DNA of 64,000 nucleotides from Hermodice carunculata (lineage: Eukaryota > Annelida > Polychaeta > Eunicida > Amphinomidae): positions 45,434,961 to 45,498,960 of the forward strand of contig OZ026629.1 in the NCBI GenBank assembly GCA_964020975.1, given 5' to 3'. This document shows positions 37,301 to 49,893 of the stretch, one piece after another. The translations under genes and the position numbers were made by a program. The notes under the pieces are model-generated. The model was given only the letters and a program-made list of their open reading frames with translations, searched no databases and was not told the origin of the DNA. Numbering within the stretch: the stretch's first letter is position 1; every line of letters begins with the position of its first letter.

Positions 37301-40300
37301 AGCAAGCAAAGCATAGGCCTCTCATTTGACAAACGGTCCAGCTCTGCATGCGTCTGGTATAATAGGCGCATTAAGCAATGTGGGTTTGTTGTGGACAATT
37401 GACACAACCAGGTAAGAAAGCTGAGGAAACTCCCCCTTGAGAAAATATGGGTCATTCATAGGTACTTATGTGTTGTAAATCTGCAAGGCAAGACTTACTG
37501 ACCGCCCCAACTTACCAATGTATTGACATCTCTTTCAAGCTATTCAGATGAAAATGACCAAATCCCAGGACAAAGGTTTGTACAAAAGAGGCTGAGGTCT
37601 CAAAATCTTCTTGTGCAATTGCTAACACAGGACTTAGTCAAGCTTTCAGAATGCTAATTAGCATAGTGTATGACCACTTCATCTGAACTATGCTACAATG
37701 AAGACGCACAGCTTTGCACATTGTTTAATATTTCGCATTTTTCCCATTCTCATCTGAGAGGAAATTCCTTGCTGTGTGCCTTTTCTGCTGTTTACAGTAC
37801 AGAGACACACTGTAAACAAAAGCTCCAATATTAAATTTTACGCTGTTTTACTCACACTGAAACTATCCACCTATCACCATAACAAGGAACCTAAATCCAT
37901 TTCTCGTTTTGTGCAACAGAAATTTTCAGCCAGATTTGGGCAAAATCATTGGCCTCGTGGCATTCCAGAACTAACAAGTTTACATACAAACAGGAAGTGT
38001 ACTTCAACTTTATAAAGTCCCACCCACAGACTGGATCATGTCACCAAAGACCCAGGATAATCAAGTGAGATCCCAACCAGTGTTCTATGGGAGTTTGCCA
38101 TATGATTTATAATCCACAGGGCAGTCTCATTTCACCTGTGAGTGCTTCTTATAAAAGAGGTGCATCCATATGTGACCAATTTGTTATTGAGGTAATAAAA
38201 CACACCACAGAAATCCAACAATTCCGATGGACCAACATGTTTTCTTTTTTTTACTAATCAGTCACGATGTCAGCCCTATTCTTCCCTTTACTTTCTTTTT
38301 ACAAATCAGTATCGTCACATCTGACCTTTTCTTTTTCTCTTTTCAAAAATCAGTGTCGTCATATCAACTCTTCTCTGTGGCATATTTGTTTTCATTTGTG
38401 GCAATGATTTTGCCTGCAGAATGTTAACATAACGACAGGTGCAATGGGGAGGAACCTTTGATGCGCGGCTTTGATGTTTCTTTGATCTATACAACTGTAT
38501 CTCTTCTCACAATGTAAGGTACTGCGACACTCCTCTAAGTACCCCAAGTCTCTGTCCCACGGTCTTTTGCTTTGGATTAGACCCATGTTAGGAGAGTTTA
38601 ACTAGCTGGTGACCCTGTCACCTACTGCAGACAACTCTGTGTTCTTCAAAGTAGCAGGACACGCTGGCAATAAGCTTGTTTTTCTTTTGTCCTGAGAAAC
38701 ACAGGTATCAAGCCTGTACATCTTTCATCTCACTTGGGAGTCCATTCATTAACGCGCATGCTTTGGGCAGCTGGGCTTATTTTTAAGTGCCCCAAATGTA
38801 ATGCTATTAGAATGAATCTTAAACATGGCTAAATCTGTGAATGTATTCTGACAGACATTTTATCATGTAGCTTGTCATCAGTCTCAGAAGTTTTTTTTTT
38901 TTTTTTCTCTCTCAAATTCTACATTATACCCGTTTGGTTGGTGGAATACTTCTGGCTCACTTCCCTGTTACAGTATGGTGATAGGAGCCACATCAAGTTT
39001 CCTTTTAAGCAAAAACAGACAGCACAAAGGCTTTTAATAATACATGTTATTATAAATCAAAAGTTATTCCATGAAAAACCTCCAATAGCAAGATGATTAC
39101 CATTTATCACCCTCAGAGTTCTTAACCTTAAACCCCCTGTGTATGACATACAACTTTTACATCCAGAAAATAACATAAATTCTACAAAAGTCACAAAAAC
39201 TAAGTTTTCAAACCTTTTGTCTATGTTTTGCAAAAAGTTTGACAAAATACCACAAACATACGAGAGTATGTTCACGGACGCAAATTATGCACAATGAATA
39301 TTGTTTGGCCTTCACAAAAAAAATTTGCAAACAATACACTGAACATTTAAAATACAAATCTTAATACTTTTTACACAACTGGGAACTTGACACCTGGAGC
39401 TAATTTATTAATTACAATTAGGTAAGAATGCTTGTCAATAGATTTATGAACAAGACCAACACTAAATCCCACACTGAATACAGACTGCATTGTGCAAAGC
39501 AATATTTGAACTGAGACTCAGCATGACAAATGGCTTCACTGTGGGTCACAAATCCTTTAGCCTGTTTACCCAGTCACTCTGGGAATCAGCTTAGCATGCA
39601 CTTTGTGATGCCTACTCTGGAAACTCTAATGGCCAATCAGCGAGATCTTTTAATCCCTTCAGCCATTTATTGCAGTCTTTGTCCATCTTTGTTGCGGCTT
39701 CTTTGATGAGACTGTCAATAGTCTACCGTCTACTCAGGCATTATAATCATTAAATGAGGTATGTAATGGGTCTGTTGAAGAATTAAGATAGAAAACTCAC
39801 AATCGTCTGGCAATATCTGCATAAAATTTAGTTGGGAAATACATGTATGAACAGAAAGCATGAATTTTTCACACATTTCTTGCAATGCATGATACCATTC
39901 TTCACAATTAAAACATGGTCTATCTGCAGAGTGGACCATGTCTATCAACAAATACCTCCTCTCAGACCTATAAATCTATGCATGTGTCATTAATGAAAGT
40001 TGTTCAGTAAAATTAAAACAGAAATTAAGTCTTGCAAAAGTACTGTCTTTTTGAACTGGTTTACCTCCCCTAAACAGTGGTGGCAAGTTTTGCTGATATA
40101 TGCCATATAATGTGCACAATATAATAACGTAATGAATCAACTGTTTTGAAGGCCTTCAGTGCAGCAGCAATGGGAAGCTGCCTCTTTTTGGCAAAAGAGT
40201 CAAGGCTTTTTGTTAGCTGAACTCATTTTATGCCTGTCCACACTCAGTGGTCGGATGGCAAAGAACAGAGCCTGGAAAGAGGCAAACTAAGGTTATACAT

Positions 40301-40900
40301 GTGTACCGCACCAGCACACTGATGATTGATTGATTGATTTTTTTTTTTTTTTTTTTCTTTTTTTTTGGGAGAGGAGAGAAGAAAACCAACTGTATGTCGA
40401 CAAACATCATGAGAGTTTCCTTCAACTACTTTCAAATATACTAGTAATCACTTCTTCAGTGTCCCCTTTCTTCTTTGGGCTGAACTGTCAAGGCTGGAAA
40501 ATGGGCATTTTTGAGTTCATCTGCCACCAAATGAATACAGGAGCCTAACTAGCCTTCAAATATGGACTACATGTTGTACATCAATGATCATAGGTGAGGT
40601 CAAGATCAACTGGTTCATGTGGGCTCTCAGCAGAGGGCTCTGTAGGCAGGCAGGCTAGGTATACATATTTCCTTTGGCTTCCATCAGGATTTGCACCCAG
40701 GTAACTTTAAAACCATCCAGTCTAGAAACACCAAATTTCTGGTGGTAAATGGTTGCATATAGTTAAAATACTCCTGTAGATTTGATAACTCTTGCTGCAA
40801 AACTATTCAACATGTTAAATGTTACTTTAACATAGAATCTTATGCAAGTACAGACCTCTAGCCCACAAGAATTGTTTATTGGATTGTGTATTCAGTCAAA
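34326..40900. other. long non-coding stretch, intron-like
   Basis: No gene supported. It holds homopolymer G near 35844-35859, T-rich tracts at 38888-38906 and 40339-40367, and a repeated GCCACCACTGTTTAGGGGAGG word (minus strand) near 40065-40085. Several minus-strand GT-type donors occur without a matching open frame. Confidence 0.4.
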
Positions 40901-41082
40901 TACAGTGGTACCTGCTCCAAACACCACCTCTCATCAGAGACCACATTAATATTTAAGAACACCCTTTTAACACATTGGTCTTTTATTTGTCTATAATTTT
41001 CCTGCAATGAATGACCACCTCTCCTGTGTGACCACTTTTGTCTGGCATAAGGGGTGGTCTTGAAATTGCAGGTACCACTGTA
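40901..41082. mobile_element. TA-flanked MITE, perfect 15-bp TIR
   Basis: TACAGTGGTACCTGC at the left and GCAGGTACCACTGTA at the right are perfect inverted repeats framed by TA over 182 bp. The interior has CACCACCTCTC, GACCACCTCTCC and GGGGTGGTCTT. The sharp ends make it the youngest-looking copy of the group. Confidence 0.88.
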
Positions 41083-41610
41083 CACATAAAATTGATAATT
41101 GCAACCTCTCCTATTGATACCCCACCCTGGTCAACTGACAAGTGATTAATGCGTGTGCTTGGCAATCACCTTGAGGGAGCACATACCCATCATATCAGCA
41201 CAAACATTCAGGTCTGAGTGTGCACTCCTCAATGATACCAGTATGGGCAGAAAAAATTGCTGCATACCTTGGTCACCTCAGAAGCCACTGGCGGGCGTGG
41301 GCCCATCAGTTCTACTGGCCTGCCTCCCAGCTACCTGTCCTTTCTGCAGCTACATTGCTCACATACCACTTTTCTTCCCACTTAATAAGCCCCCGATTCA
41401 GTGACAGGTCATGCTATTGACTGTGAATGCTCACCAATGGCAATATTATAACGGTCCATGCCACAAACCTTCTACACTCAAGCACACACTCAACACATCT
41501 TTAATACCTTACTTATTAGACAAGAAATTTATGGTTGTGTGTATCTCCTTCCATTGTGAATGAGAAAATCTGTAATACCTTTACTTCTTCAGCAGAAATT
41601 TATGGTTTTA

Positions 41611-41791
41611 TACATAGTGCCTGCTTTTTAAGACCATCCCTTTGGCCTACCAAATGTGGTCACATGTGGTAGGTGGTTTTAAATTGCAGATCAAGTTATC
41701 AAGAATATACACTGCCATGCCATCAGAAGTGTGGTCACAAAAGCCAGGTGGTCTCTCAGGACAGTGGTCTTCAATTGCATGTTCTATTGTA
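41611..41791. mobile_element. TA-flanked MITE, diverged copy
   Basis: 181 bp from TACATAGTGCCTGC to GCATGTTCTATTGTA, aligning end to end with the copy at 40901. It carries AAGACCATCCC, GGTGGTCTCTCAGGACAG and GTGGTC words. Ends more diverged than at 40901, so older. Confidence 0.72.
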
Positions 41792-43407
41792 TACACACAC
41801 ATCAGCGGTGCCTGTAGTATTTTCTTTTCTCTGTTTTTTTTTTTCATTATTGTACCATGAGCCTGTATGATGAAAAGAGTAAAATATACATGGAGACGTG
41901 GTGTGACCAGAAATTTTATTGTGCTAAACCATGGCCACTTGTTAAGTTTTGAACTGTAAAGATGATATTTTTACTTTAAAATATGTCTTACCATTCCCAT
42001 CTTACTGTAAAGATTATATTTTCTTATGTTTCATTTTTCACATAAAAAAGTTCAACAATTTCTTGTTGAAATTCCCAACAAAAAAGAACACCTGCTGCAG
42101 CCTCTGTTCCCTCTAGCAGTGTATACACACACCTGAGGTACTGGGCAGTTGAAATGGCAAGAGACACTCAGGTCAATTTCACACATTCTTCTGGGACTTT
42201 CACAGGGAAAGGGTGAAAGGTGCACGAGCCCCCAAGTAAAACCTTTCAGCTAGGATGAACACCACATTTGACAGCCATCACCAACTCTTGTTCTGATTGA
42301 GCTCTGCAGACAAGACAAATCCAAGATAGTTTATCTGCAGTCATGAGAAAGGTATAGAAATTAAAGTCTTACATAAGGGCCACCTGCCTTTCCTTCCAAG
42401 TTTGTGTGGGAGGAGAGTGAATAGTATTCAGGCTACGGACTAGCTCTAATCGCCTCACCTGCTGTTACAAGCTTTGGGATCACAGGTATAATCAGCCTGA
42501 TATAAATCTAAAATATTTGAGGAGAGGGTCCCTTGTCGTCTTGTCAATCCTGTCACCTGTATGTAAAGGGTTAGCTTGTCACATCTCACAGCCACTCTGT
42601 GTTGTGCCTGTTGTAGGTGCCACTGGAATGACACATCTTTCCTGCTTTCAGAGCTTTTGGTCTTTCTCACCGGAATATGTGGAGGCCCCTCATTTAATTC
42701 TCTGAAAGAGGTTCAGAAGCTCCACCCCTCTACAGTGGGGTTAATATGTTGGTTGCCCCTGCCCCCAAACCCTCAGGGTGCATGTGACAGGGCTCACAAA
42801 AAAGTTCTGGGTCTTTTTTTGAGCAGTTTGTCCTTTTCTACACAGAAATGTTTTGTGTGAACTATCCTGATTTTTCTGAATGCAAGGGTAACACAGCACG
42901 TAGTGACAAGGCCCATATTTTCTTACCAGGAAACCAGTGCAAGGCTCACCTTAAATGGCCTGAAATGAGATCAAGAGAAGAATATGCACAATTCAAAATA
43001 TAATCTTTAAGTGAAAATTTGATGACCGCAAATGAAAACTTGAGCTGAAATGTCATAATTAAAGAGGGGTGCAAGGCTATCTTGCCCGACAATGCATCTC
43101 TTGCCAGTCTCACAAAGGGCTCCCTCACCACCAGGAGTCTATACAGGGTAAAAGACAGGCAGGTCTCAGTTGTGATTCAGCCAGGTACATCTAGCATGGA
43201 GAAACCACGCAAAGAACAGCATGTGTGTGATGACACACAATTACTCCTCTATCCTTGACATCTTATTCACGTCAACACAAAACAAACACTTTGAATGCGA
43301 AATTGTGGTCTTTTTTTGTCACATGACAAGACCATGACAAGCAGTACACCATGTCCATCATTTATGCAAATTGTATGCAAAGAAGAAATGCAGGATGAAA
43401 ACAAATC

Positions 43408-43408
<1 letters not shown>

Positions 43409-43440
<32 letters not shown>
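43409..43440. repeat. (AT)n(AC)n microsatellite
   Basis: About six AT units run into about ten AC units. Confidence 0.97.
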
Positions 43441-43495
43441 TACTTTTAACAAGCCTAACTCAACATCTCCTTTTGTGGAGATGTTCATGTAAATG

Positions 43496-43543
43496 ATTTT
43501 TTTTTTTTTTTTAATTTTTTTTTTTTGGGGGGGGGGGGGGGAG
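43496..43543. repeat. poly-T / poly-G junction
   Basis: Two poly-T runs split by AA lead straight into about 14 G bases. Same arrangement as at 17551-17599. A further G14 run lies at 43711-43728. Confidence 0.88.
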
Positions 43544-44559
43544 AGTAGGCAAAATGCATTATATGTATTCTATTCATTCCACAGTGTTTTAACACTATTA
43601 CAATACATCCCATCAATCCTGTCTTCATGGTCAGTGGGTACTCACTCGAGTTATTCAGACAGGATTGACGACCTGGGGAAGTCTACACATACATGTACCT
43701 GCCTTTAAAACTGGGGGGGGGGGGGGGATAGGGACATGTATCCTTGTTAATTTTCTCTCTTTTATGCATAATGCTGAGCAATCAGTTAACTATTTGGACA
43801 TAGTAAAGCATGGAAATAAACATTTTATTTATGTCCACACACAAGTGATCCCACAGTACTGACATACGCCAAGAACATCATGTGATTTTTCCTTTTTTTT
43901 TTTTTTTCTTTCCCCTGGTGGTTTGATAGTTTATGGACCAGCCTCCCTGGTTTTTACAAAAACAAAGTTACCTTTTTCTGCCAATGAAGGGCAAGTTTTC
44001 AGGAGTCCTTTCATGTTGATTTCATGATCCCCAGCAGGAAATTACTAATGGGCATGTGCACCCCAGACCTTACTCACTTTCATTGGCTAAAGTTTGACCT
44101 GCTGAAGAGTTCAATGGACAGCAGCTGATATCTTTCATGGCCCAAGGTATGAATTTACCTTCAAGCATACATTAACACAATGTTTGCTTCACAAATAACC
44201 AATTGTTTGTTCAATACAGTCACTAATGATATAACAGGTGCACTTGAAAGAGCTGCACCACTGCAGCTTTTATGAAGGGGCGTGGCACGTCACCACTCCT
44301 GTTTTGTAACAGCACTGATAAAATATGCCACAAACAATACAAGTGGCTTATGTATCAACAGACAAACACAAGTTACCTGCACTCACTTTACATGGCATTT
44401 TTATTTGATCTATGTCAAAGAAAACATAGGTAGAGAGGGAAAGGCAAGTCTTAACTGGCAAATTCCTGGCTGGTTCCCGAATATATTTTATTACCATCTG
44501 CACTGCAAACTGCCGATACACAAAGTAAAAGACCACAGATGCAATCTATTTGTATGGAC

Positions 44560-45190
44560 CAAGGGGTCAAGATATATATAAACTTTATTTCTGAGGGTAA
44601 CCCTGTTGGTGCTGAGGGCACTTATTTCCCCAGAGGCCCTCTTAAATATAAGATGGTACACCCAGATAATGGTACATTCATGTAAAACGAAACAAGAAGA
44701 TATACAATATGCAGTATTTAACAATGGTGACACCCTTTTTCTTTGATGTGAGCTATGAGTTTTCCCTTGAAAATTGTCAAAGCGCTAGATTCCTTTACTA
44801 TTGATGGCAGAGAGTTCTACACAGCAACACTTGTGTAACTCTCAGCTTTCTTCAAGTTACAAGATTTTGGTTTACCAATGTACTTGTTTTTCTTGATCAC
44901 TGACCTAGTATTAATGGCATGTACATCACTAACAAAACTACATTTCATGCATAGCAAGGGAATAGACCATTCAATGAGTTGTACACCACTACTGCTTTCT
45001 TTAACATTCCTCTCTCCTCTGTGGTCATCCAATCTAATTGTCATATTAAAGCCTTGTAACTCTCCTCCCAAATAATAAAATCGGTTGAGAATTAAATTGG
45101 CAGCCAGCAGATAACCAGCTAATAAACTGAATAGGAATTTGCCTGCACACTCAATAACTGAATTCCCCACAGGGGTCTCTGTGAACATGC
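44560..45190 (-). mobile_element. LINE 3' end (C-terminal pol remnant plus 3' UTR)
   Basis: Minus-strand translation shows DVHAINTRSVIKKNKYIGKP, CNLKKAESYTSVAV, NSLPSIVKESSALTIFKGKL and IAHIKE. The order matches the C-terminal tail of CR1/L2-type LINE polymerases (NTRSA...SY...A..WNSLP..I+.S.SL..FK..LK.H). The conserved Trp before NSLP is a TAG stop here, so the copy is dead. The 3' UTR ends AAATAAAGTTTATATATATC with no poly-A. 5'-truncated; the rest of the RT is absent. Confidence 0.72.
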
Positions 45191-46079
45191 AATAGGCCTA
45201 CAATACTCAACATCCAACGGAACCTTGCCTCCTGCAGACTAAATTTTCCACTCCCTCCTGAACAGAGTTAAATAAAGTCTGTTCTGGGGCAAACAATATG
45301 AACCTCCTCATACAGACTTTTCGATCCTGGGTGGTCTTTGGCAAAAATTAGGACCAGGTACACCCTCTCAGCTCAGAATTAACCTACAGTGTCATATTTG
45401 CTTAAATAAGTATGCAAAGATCAGCATGTGCCTAATGCCACACAACAACCTATCAATTATGTTCAATGACACATAGTCTTTCACCACAAGTGACACTGGA
45501 AACTACTTTCAGGCCACCAAAAAGGCATTCATGGAAAAGCAGGTTGTCTTTCATGTTAGCGTGTTTTGGGTTTCACTATGTACGTCTCTCTTTGCACTTG
45601 GGTACCACTGGTGGGAATCTTGATGTAAAGCCCACATTACACTTTTTTGTGCGCATGGCGAATCTTTGAGTATGACCCAACCATTCTTTTCCCACCAATT
45701 CATTCACCGGTCGTTGCTGATCCCTGGAGTCACTCCTCGTACAGTGGCCATTCATAAAATCACAAACTGGGTGCCACAAAATCAACAACCCTAGTTTACT
45801 CTCACAAAAATCTGAAAGATGTTTTCCCATGGTTTAGTTTACTTTATTCCATAGAGAGCCTCAAATAATGAATATGTGACAGTTCAATGCAAAGTCTCAC
45901 CTTAAATCCCTTGGATGTATGTGGTAGCACACTACACATACACAAATCATAACTGGCAACAACCTAATTAAGTTCCCATCCAACTAACTTCACTTCTTAT
46001 GAGAAGTAACTCTTTCCCGTTCAAAAACACCCGAAAGTGCCTACAAGTCAAATATCATCTGCTTCAAGATCTACATAAA

Positions 46080-46237
46080 TATCTTCTTTAAAAGCATTAA
46101 TTTTGTAGAGCAAACGCAGACGTTGTCTATACGGACAGCTTGCCATCAGTCAACAGGTCTCCTTGGAAGGGTTTGTGCTTGGTCCCCCATGTATATAAAT
46201 GGAATGCTACTGACTGAGTTATATGCCAACCAGAAAA
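46080..46237. mobile_element. possible degraded TTAA-family repeat
   Basis: ATTAATTTTG at the left and GACTGAGTTATATGCCAACC then AGAAAAGGGTTAAATGG at the right resemble the TTAA hairpin family (ACTGAGTCA..., GGCCAGGAACACGTTAA). The middle is too diverged to align by eye. Confidence 0.3.
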
Positions 46238-46548
46238 GGGTTAAATGGTCTACGCTCGATCCCTGTGACCTCCTGGCAGTCAGGCAGACCCAGGTATTGA
46301 AGAGAGGTACTTGAGAGCCGGAAGCTGGCAGCAGGACATCTCAATTTACCTCTCTCTGTGCCTTCTATACCTGTACAAAGGCCAATGGTCCTTGACTCTC
46401 CCAGTCCTACAGACAACCCTGGCCGTGAACCAACCAGCAAGTCACTGGCACAACTTTCTAAGTATGAATTACCTGGGCTAGACTTGTACCCCACTTTCAC
46501 ACTACACCATCAATCCCCCACAAATGGGAGGTACAGCTCATGATCAAT

Positions 46549-47446
46549 ACGATAAGATAGCTTTATTTCAGACTAAAGCCCATATTAGAAAACTGATTCA
46601 ACACTATAAAAAGTTATAACATGTAAAAATATCCATATAATAGATAAGTACAGTACATGTAAGTAGTATCCATATAATAGATAATTATAGTACATGTATG
46701 TAGTATGCAGGTCTATATGCAGGACTCTGTGTAAGTGAGATGAGTTTATACTGATCAGTTGCCACGTATAATTATTTCTGTCCAGGAGTTCCACAGTCAG
46801 GAAGTCCAGTGCATGTCACAATTAGTAACAAGTTGTATTGTACCACTGGTGGATTTTTGTAATCTGGTAATGAACCTACATGTATTTGCTTGTAGAAGTT
46901 CGGAGAGAGATTTTACATGGTTGTATGCAAACATACCGCTTGCACTACAAAGCCCTGCATATCAAAGAAACCATCTCAATGAGTTGTTATACCAGTCATC
47001 TTCTTAATCTCAGTTTTGGTGTATCAACACCATAACTCTGCTGTATACAGTGACAAATCAAAAGTTTTGAACAATGTAAGTTTAGTGTCATGAGCACAAG
47101 TGTAAAATTTTCATCCGATCATGTTGGCTCTAGTGCAGAGAGATCTGTCATTTAATGTACAGATCCTCAGAAAAGTTGTTCAAAATTGTAAGGCCAAGAT
47201 ACTGCAAATAGTCTACACAAGTTAGTTTCTCTCCTGCTAGATGCAATGGTGTTGAGGTCAAAGGTCAAAGCACTAGATTTAAAATACATACACTCTGTTT
47301 TCTTTGTATTAAAAGAGAGAACATAAGCAAGAACAAATTCCTCATAAACAGAAGTCAGTTTTCTCAGTCCTTTGACATGAACCAGTCAAATGTAACTTTG
47401 TCACTTCAGTATACAAATATAGCTGCGTCTTCCTATCACTCATTCC
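46549..47446 (-). mobile_element. LINE remnant (RT thumb/C-terminal region and 3' end)
   Basis: Minus-strand pieces in order: FNTKKTECMYFKSSALTFDL (the N..KT..M.F motif after the RT palm), CVDYLQYLGLTILNNFSEDL (the YLG motif), YNNSLRWF followed by LCSASGMFAYNHVKSLSELL (the CSAS-x-MF block seen in many LINE polymerases of fish and marine invertebrates) and a final HWTS..LWNSW. Several stops and shifts break the frame. The 3' end reads AATAAAGCTATCTTATCG. It belongs to a different LINE lineage from 44560-45190. The upstream end is cut by the MITE at 47449. Confidence 0.78.
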
Positions 47447-47448
47447 AG

Positions 47449-47618
47449 TACAACGACCATCTTTAAAGACCTCCTAGGGATCACAAAAATTGTGAAATAA
47501 CATATGATTTCTAATGGCAGGTATATGTACTAGCTAAAGCGATAGCATCTTAACAAAGATAGGTCTTTGAAGACAGATGCTTTCTCACAGGTCTCTCAAG
47601 ACAGGTGCCAATTATGTA
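47449..47618. mobile_element. TA-flanked MITE, diverged copy
   Basis: TACAACGACCATCTTTAAAG at the left. The right end, read on the minus strand, starts TACATAATTGGCACCTGTCT and continues TGAGAGACC. Length 170 bp. The TGAGAGACC / GGTCTCTCA words are those of copies 31205 and 48141. It abuts the LINE remnant and may have landed in it. Confidence 0.65.
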
Positions 47619-48140
47619 GTTATGCTCACAGCTCAATGTCAACATGTTATTCCAGAATAAATCTACCTCAATCCAACTGTAATGATCTCACTAACCACAC
47701 CAAAACATACGCTGCACCACGCTACTACCAAATTTGGGAAGTATCCCTGCTCACCACCCACCCCCATGGATGGGCAGGGAAGTGTTTATTAATGGAGATA
47801 CTGGTCATCTCCTATTAATCTTTATATTATACACAATAGCCAAGATCCCAAGCTGCACTTAATGTAATATCAGCACACAAGTTCTTATCAAGAAGAAAAA
47901 CAGAACTTCAGGCCCACAGTATTACTTTGTTATGTCCCCATTGTAGTCTCAGCCTTCAAAATATGACGGACTATCTTATTTTACTGTTGGTAGGAAGTCC
48001 TGGGGACCTTGTGATAATCCTTCTGGCTCAGCAATTGTGTGCAGAACTACTGTAAAAGGACACAGACTGTCGACAAGTATAGTTTAACTAACACATAAAA
48101 AAATAGCCCATACAAGTCACTGGCCGGTGGGTAAAGACTA
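47619..48140. other. non-coding sequence
   Basis: No feature recognised between two MITEs. Confidence 0.4.
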
Positions 48141-48322
48141 TACAGTGGTACCTGTTTTGAGAGATCGCCCCTACAGCAGGTCAAAATCAGGTTTCTCAAA
48201 ACAGGTGGTCTTTCATTAGAGGTACAACAACATGGAAAAGATAGCGCAGTGTTCTGCGAGAGTGGTCTTAAAAAGATATGTGGTCTCTCATTAGAGGGGT
48301 CTCTCAAGAGAGGTACCACTTG
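48141..48322. mobile_element. TA-flanked MITE, TACAGTGGTACCTGTTTTGA ends
   Basis: Starts TACAGTGGTACCTGTTTTGA, continuing GAGATCGCCCC. Ends GGGGTCTCTCAAGAGAGGTA then CCACTTGA. The ends pair over more than 25 bp. The inner AAACAGGTGGTCTTTCATTA and GATATGTGGTCTCTCATTA repeats are themselves near-copies, so the 182-bp element is largely palindromic. Confidence 0.82.
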
Positions 48323-48432
48323 AAATATATCATAATCAGTGGCAGGTATAAGGAGGCTCACTGGGTGAGAGTGCACACACAACATCCAACAAGTACAACC
48401 TGCTGTAAACCCCAGATAATTGTGCATCTTAC

Positions 48433-48550
48433 CTGGCATTATCAACCACAAAGAGAAAAGGACGGTATCTGCAAGTGTCCGCAACTTGGCAAACCTTCAG
48501 GAATTGCACCCAAATGTTTAAAGTGCAGCCCAAACACAACCTTGATCTGA
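48433..48550 (-). CDS. candidate 118-base exon
   Basis: Minus strand: a convincing acceptor (T-rich tract, GCTAAT branch-like word, ATTCAG) and a strong CCAG/GTAAGA donor enclose an open frame: RSRLCLGCTLNIWVQFLKVC, then QVADTCRYRPFLFVVDNA. Entry phase 1, exit phase 2. The entry phase matches a T left over by the GTAAAG donor of 50638-50759. Hydrophobic and Cys-containing; no family recognised. A second frame is also open here, so coding status rests on the splice sites. Confidence 0.35.
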
Positions 48551-49692
48551 CTGAATATTAGCGCAAATGGAATCACAAAAAAAATGATTGTCACTGAGTT
48601 GATCGGATAATCTGGAATTTGATATTTAGGACTAAATCAGTTCAGCATGAGGCTAACACTTTTGAGACTTCTGGATCTGAAACAGTTGCATATGAACATG
48701 TACTCACTGTTGACAGTCAAATAAGCTTGTGCACCTTGAATGGCAGTCTATTGAATGTATGCATCCCTGGGGAGATGAGCTATATAGAGTATAAAGATAA
48801 TGGGTTTAACTCCAGACCACTGCTCCTGGATGGTGGCTACCTGCCCATCTGTGCACCACACACCTCAAACTCCACTGGCCACAAGTCCTCACCCTTAAAT
48901 TGCATCTTTGTGTATTCTGAAGATGAAACTTGATCTGCAGCATTGCTACAATGGAACGTGTGAAAAAAAAAATTGTCCAAGCTTACCTGTTTAGCCTGTA
49001 CAGTATGCTGTATTTCTACAAATCAGTCTGCACACTCAATTACTTTCTACTGCGGCTACCTGCTGAGCACTATTGTGCCGCACCAATGGTTGCAGTTATG
49101 GCATGGTGCAGCCCCAGTGCCACAGACAGGTATAAAAATAAACACTAAATGGGTACTTATGAAAAACTGGGCCATGGCCCTCAGGTAGACATCATGTCAA
49201 AATGGCTTTGGAGCCCTGCAAACCATAGCTTTATAATCTGTTTCTTTTGCAATCTCAACAGCCCCAGCATTCACAGCTGAGCAAGACAAAACTATGCAAT
49301 CACTGTGTAGACAAAACGGTTTAATTTAAACTATATCAGCAACACACCAAATCATATACGTAATCAACCACTTCACTTTTCTTTCACAACAAACAAGTAC
49401 ATCAGATGGCCTACATTGTGGCACCTGCAAGCTGTACAAGATGCTACCAAGATGAAAACATATATATACATCATGACTTGCTACATCCTGGATGACAAAT
49501 CACAAATAAAACCACACATGAACTTTGCACAGTAAGTGAGACTGACTTCTATTGCCTGTTGAATTGTTAGTTATATATGCACAGAGTGCCGAGCAAGAAA
49601 TCAGCAGTGCTGCCCTCTTGCTTTGGAAACAAGAAGCAGTGCTGCTGTATATTCAAAATAAATGTCAGGGACTGTTTTAACAATTAGACAAA

Positions 49693-49893
49693 TACAGTAG
49701 TCCCCCTCTTATAAGGCCCCTCTCACCAGAGGTCACCCCTCTTGAAAGGCCAGCAATCTTGTGCATAAAATATGGTATTTCCATTGCATTCTACCCCTCT
49801 GGAGAGGCCATCCATCTTATAAGGCCACTTTTTTGCTGCATTTGGGGTGGCCTTAATGGGGGGGGGGGGGGGGGGGGGGCGGGGATCACTGTA
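49693..49893. mobile_element. TA-flanked MITE with long internal G-run
   Basis: TACAGTAGTCCCCC at the left and GGGGATCACTGTA at the right, framed by TA; 201 bp. Both sides carry (C/T)CTTATAAGGCC. A run of more than 20 G with one C near 49858-49884 lies just inside the right end and probably grew from the GGGG of the TIR. Confidence 0.75.

Larger units (their letters stand above)
41792..44560. other. non-coding sequence with simple repeats
   Basis: No gene supported. Open frames on both strands around 42455-42860 cannot be told apart from chance. Contains the AT/AC microsatellite at 43409-43440 and poly-T/poly-G blocks at 43496-43543 and 43711-43728. Confidence 0.4.

Noticed and set aside
42455-42860. 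Open frames on both strands, minus one ending at a CAG/GTGAGG donor
   Set aside because: Plus and minus frames are equally open and neither resembles a known protein; not decidable by eye.
46358-46543. Plus-strand Pro/Ser-rich frame (MVLDSPSPTDNPGREP)
   Set aside because: Looks protein-like but no convincing acceptor and a similar-length minus frame exists.
48619-48933. 104-codon plus-strand frame
   Set aside because: No splice sites, no family, isolated between repeats.
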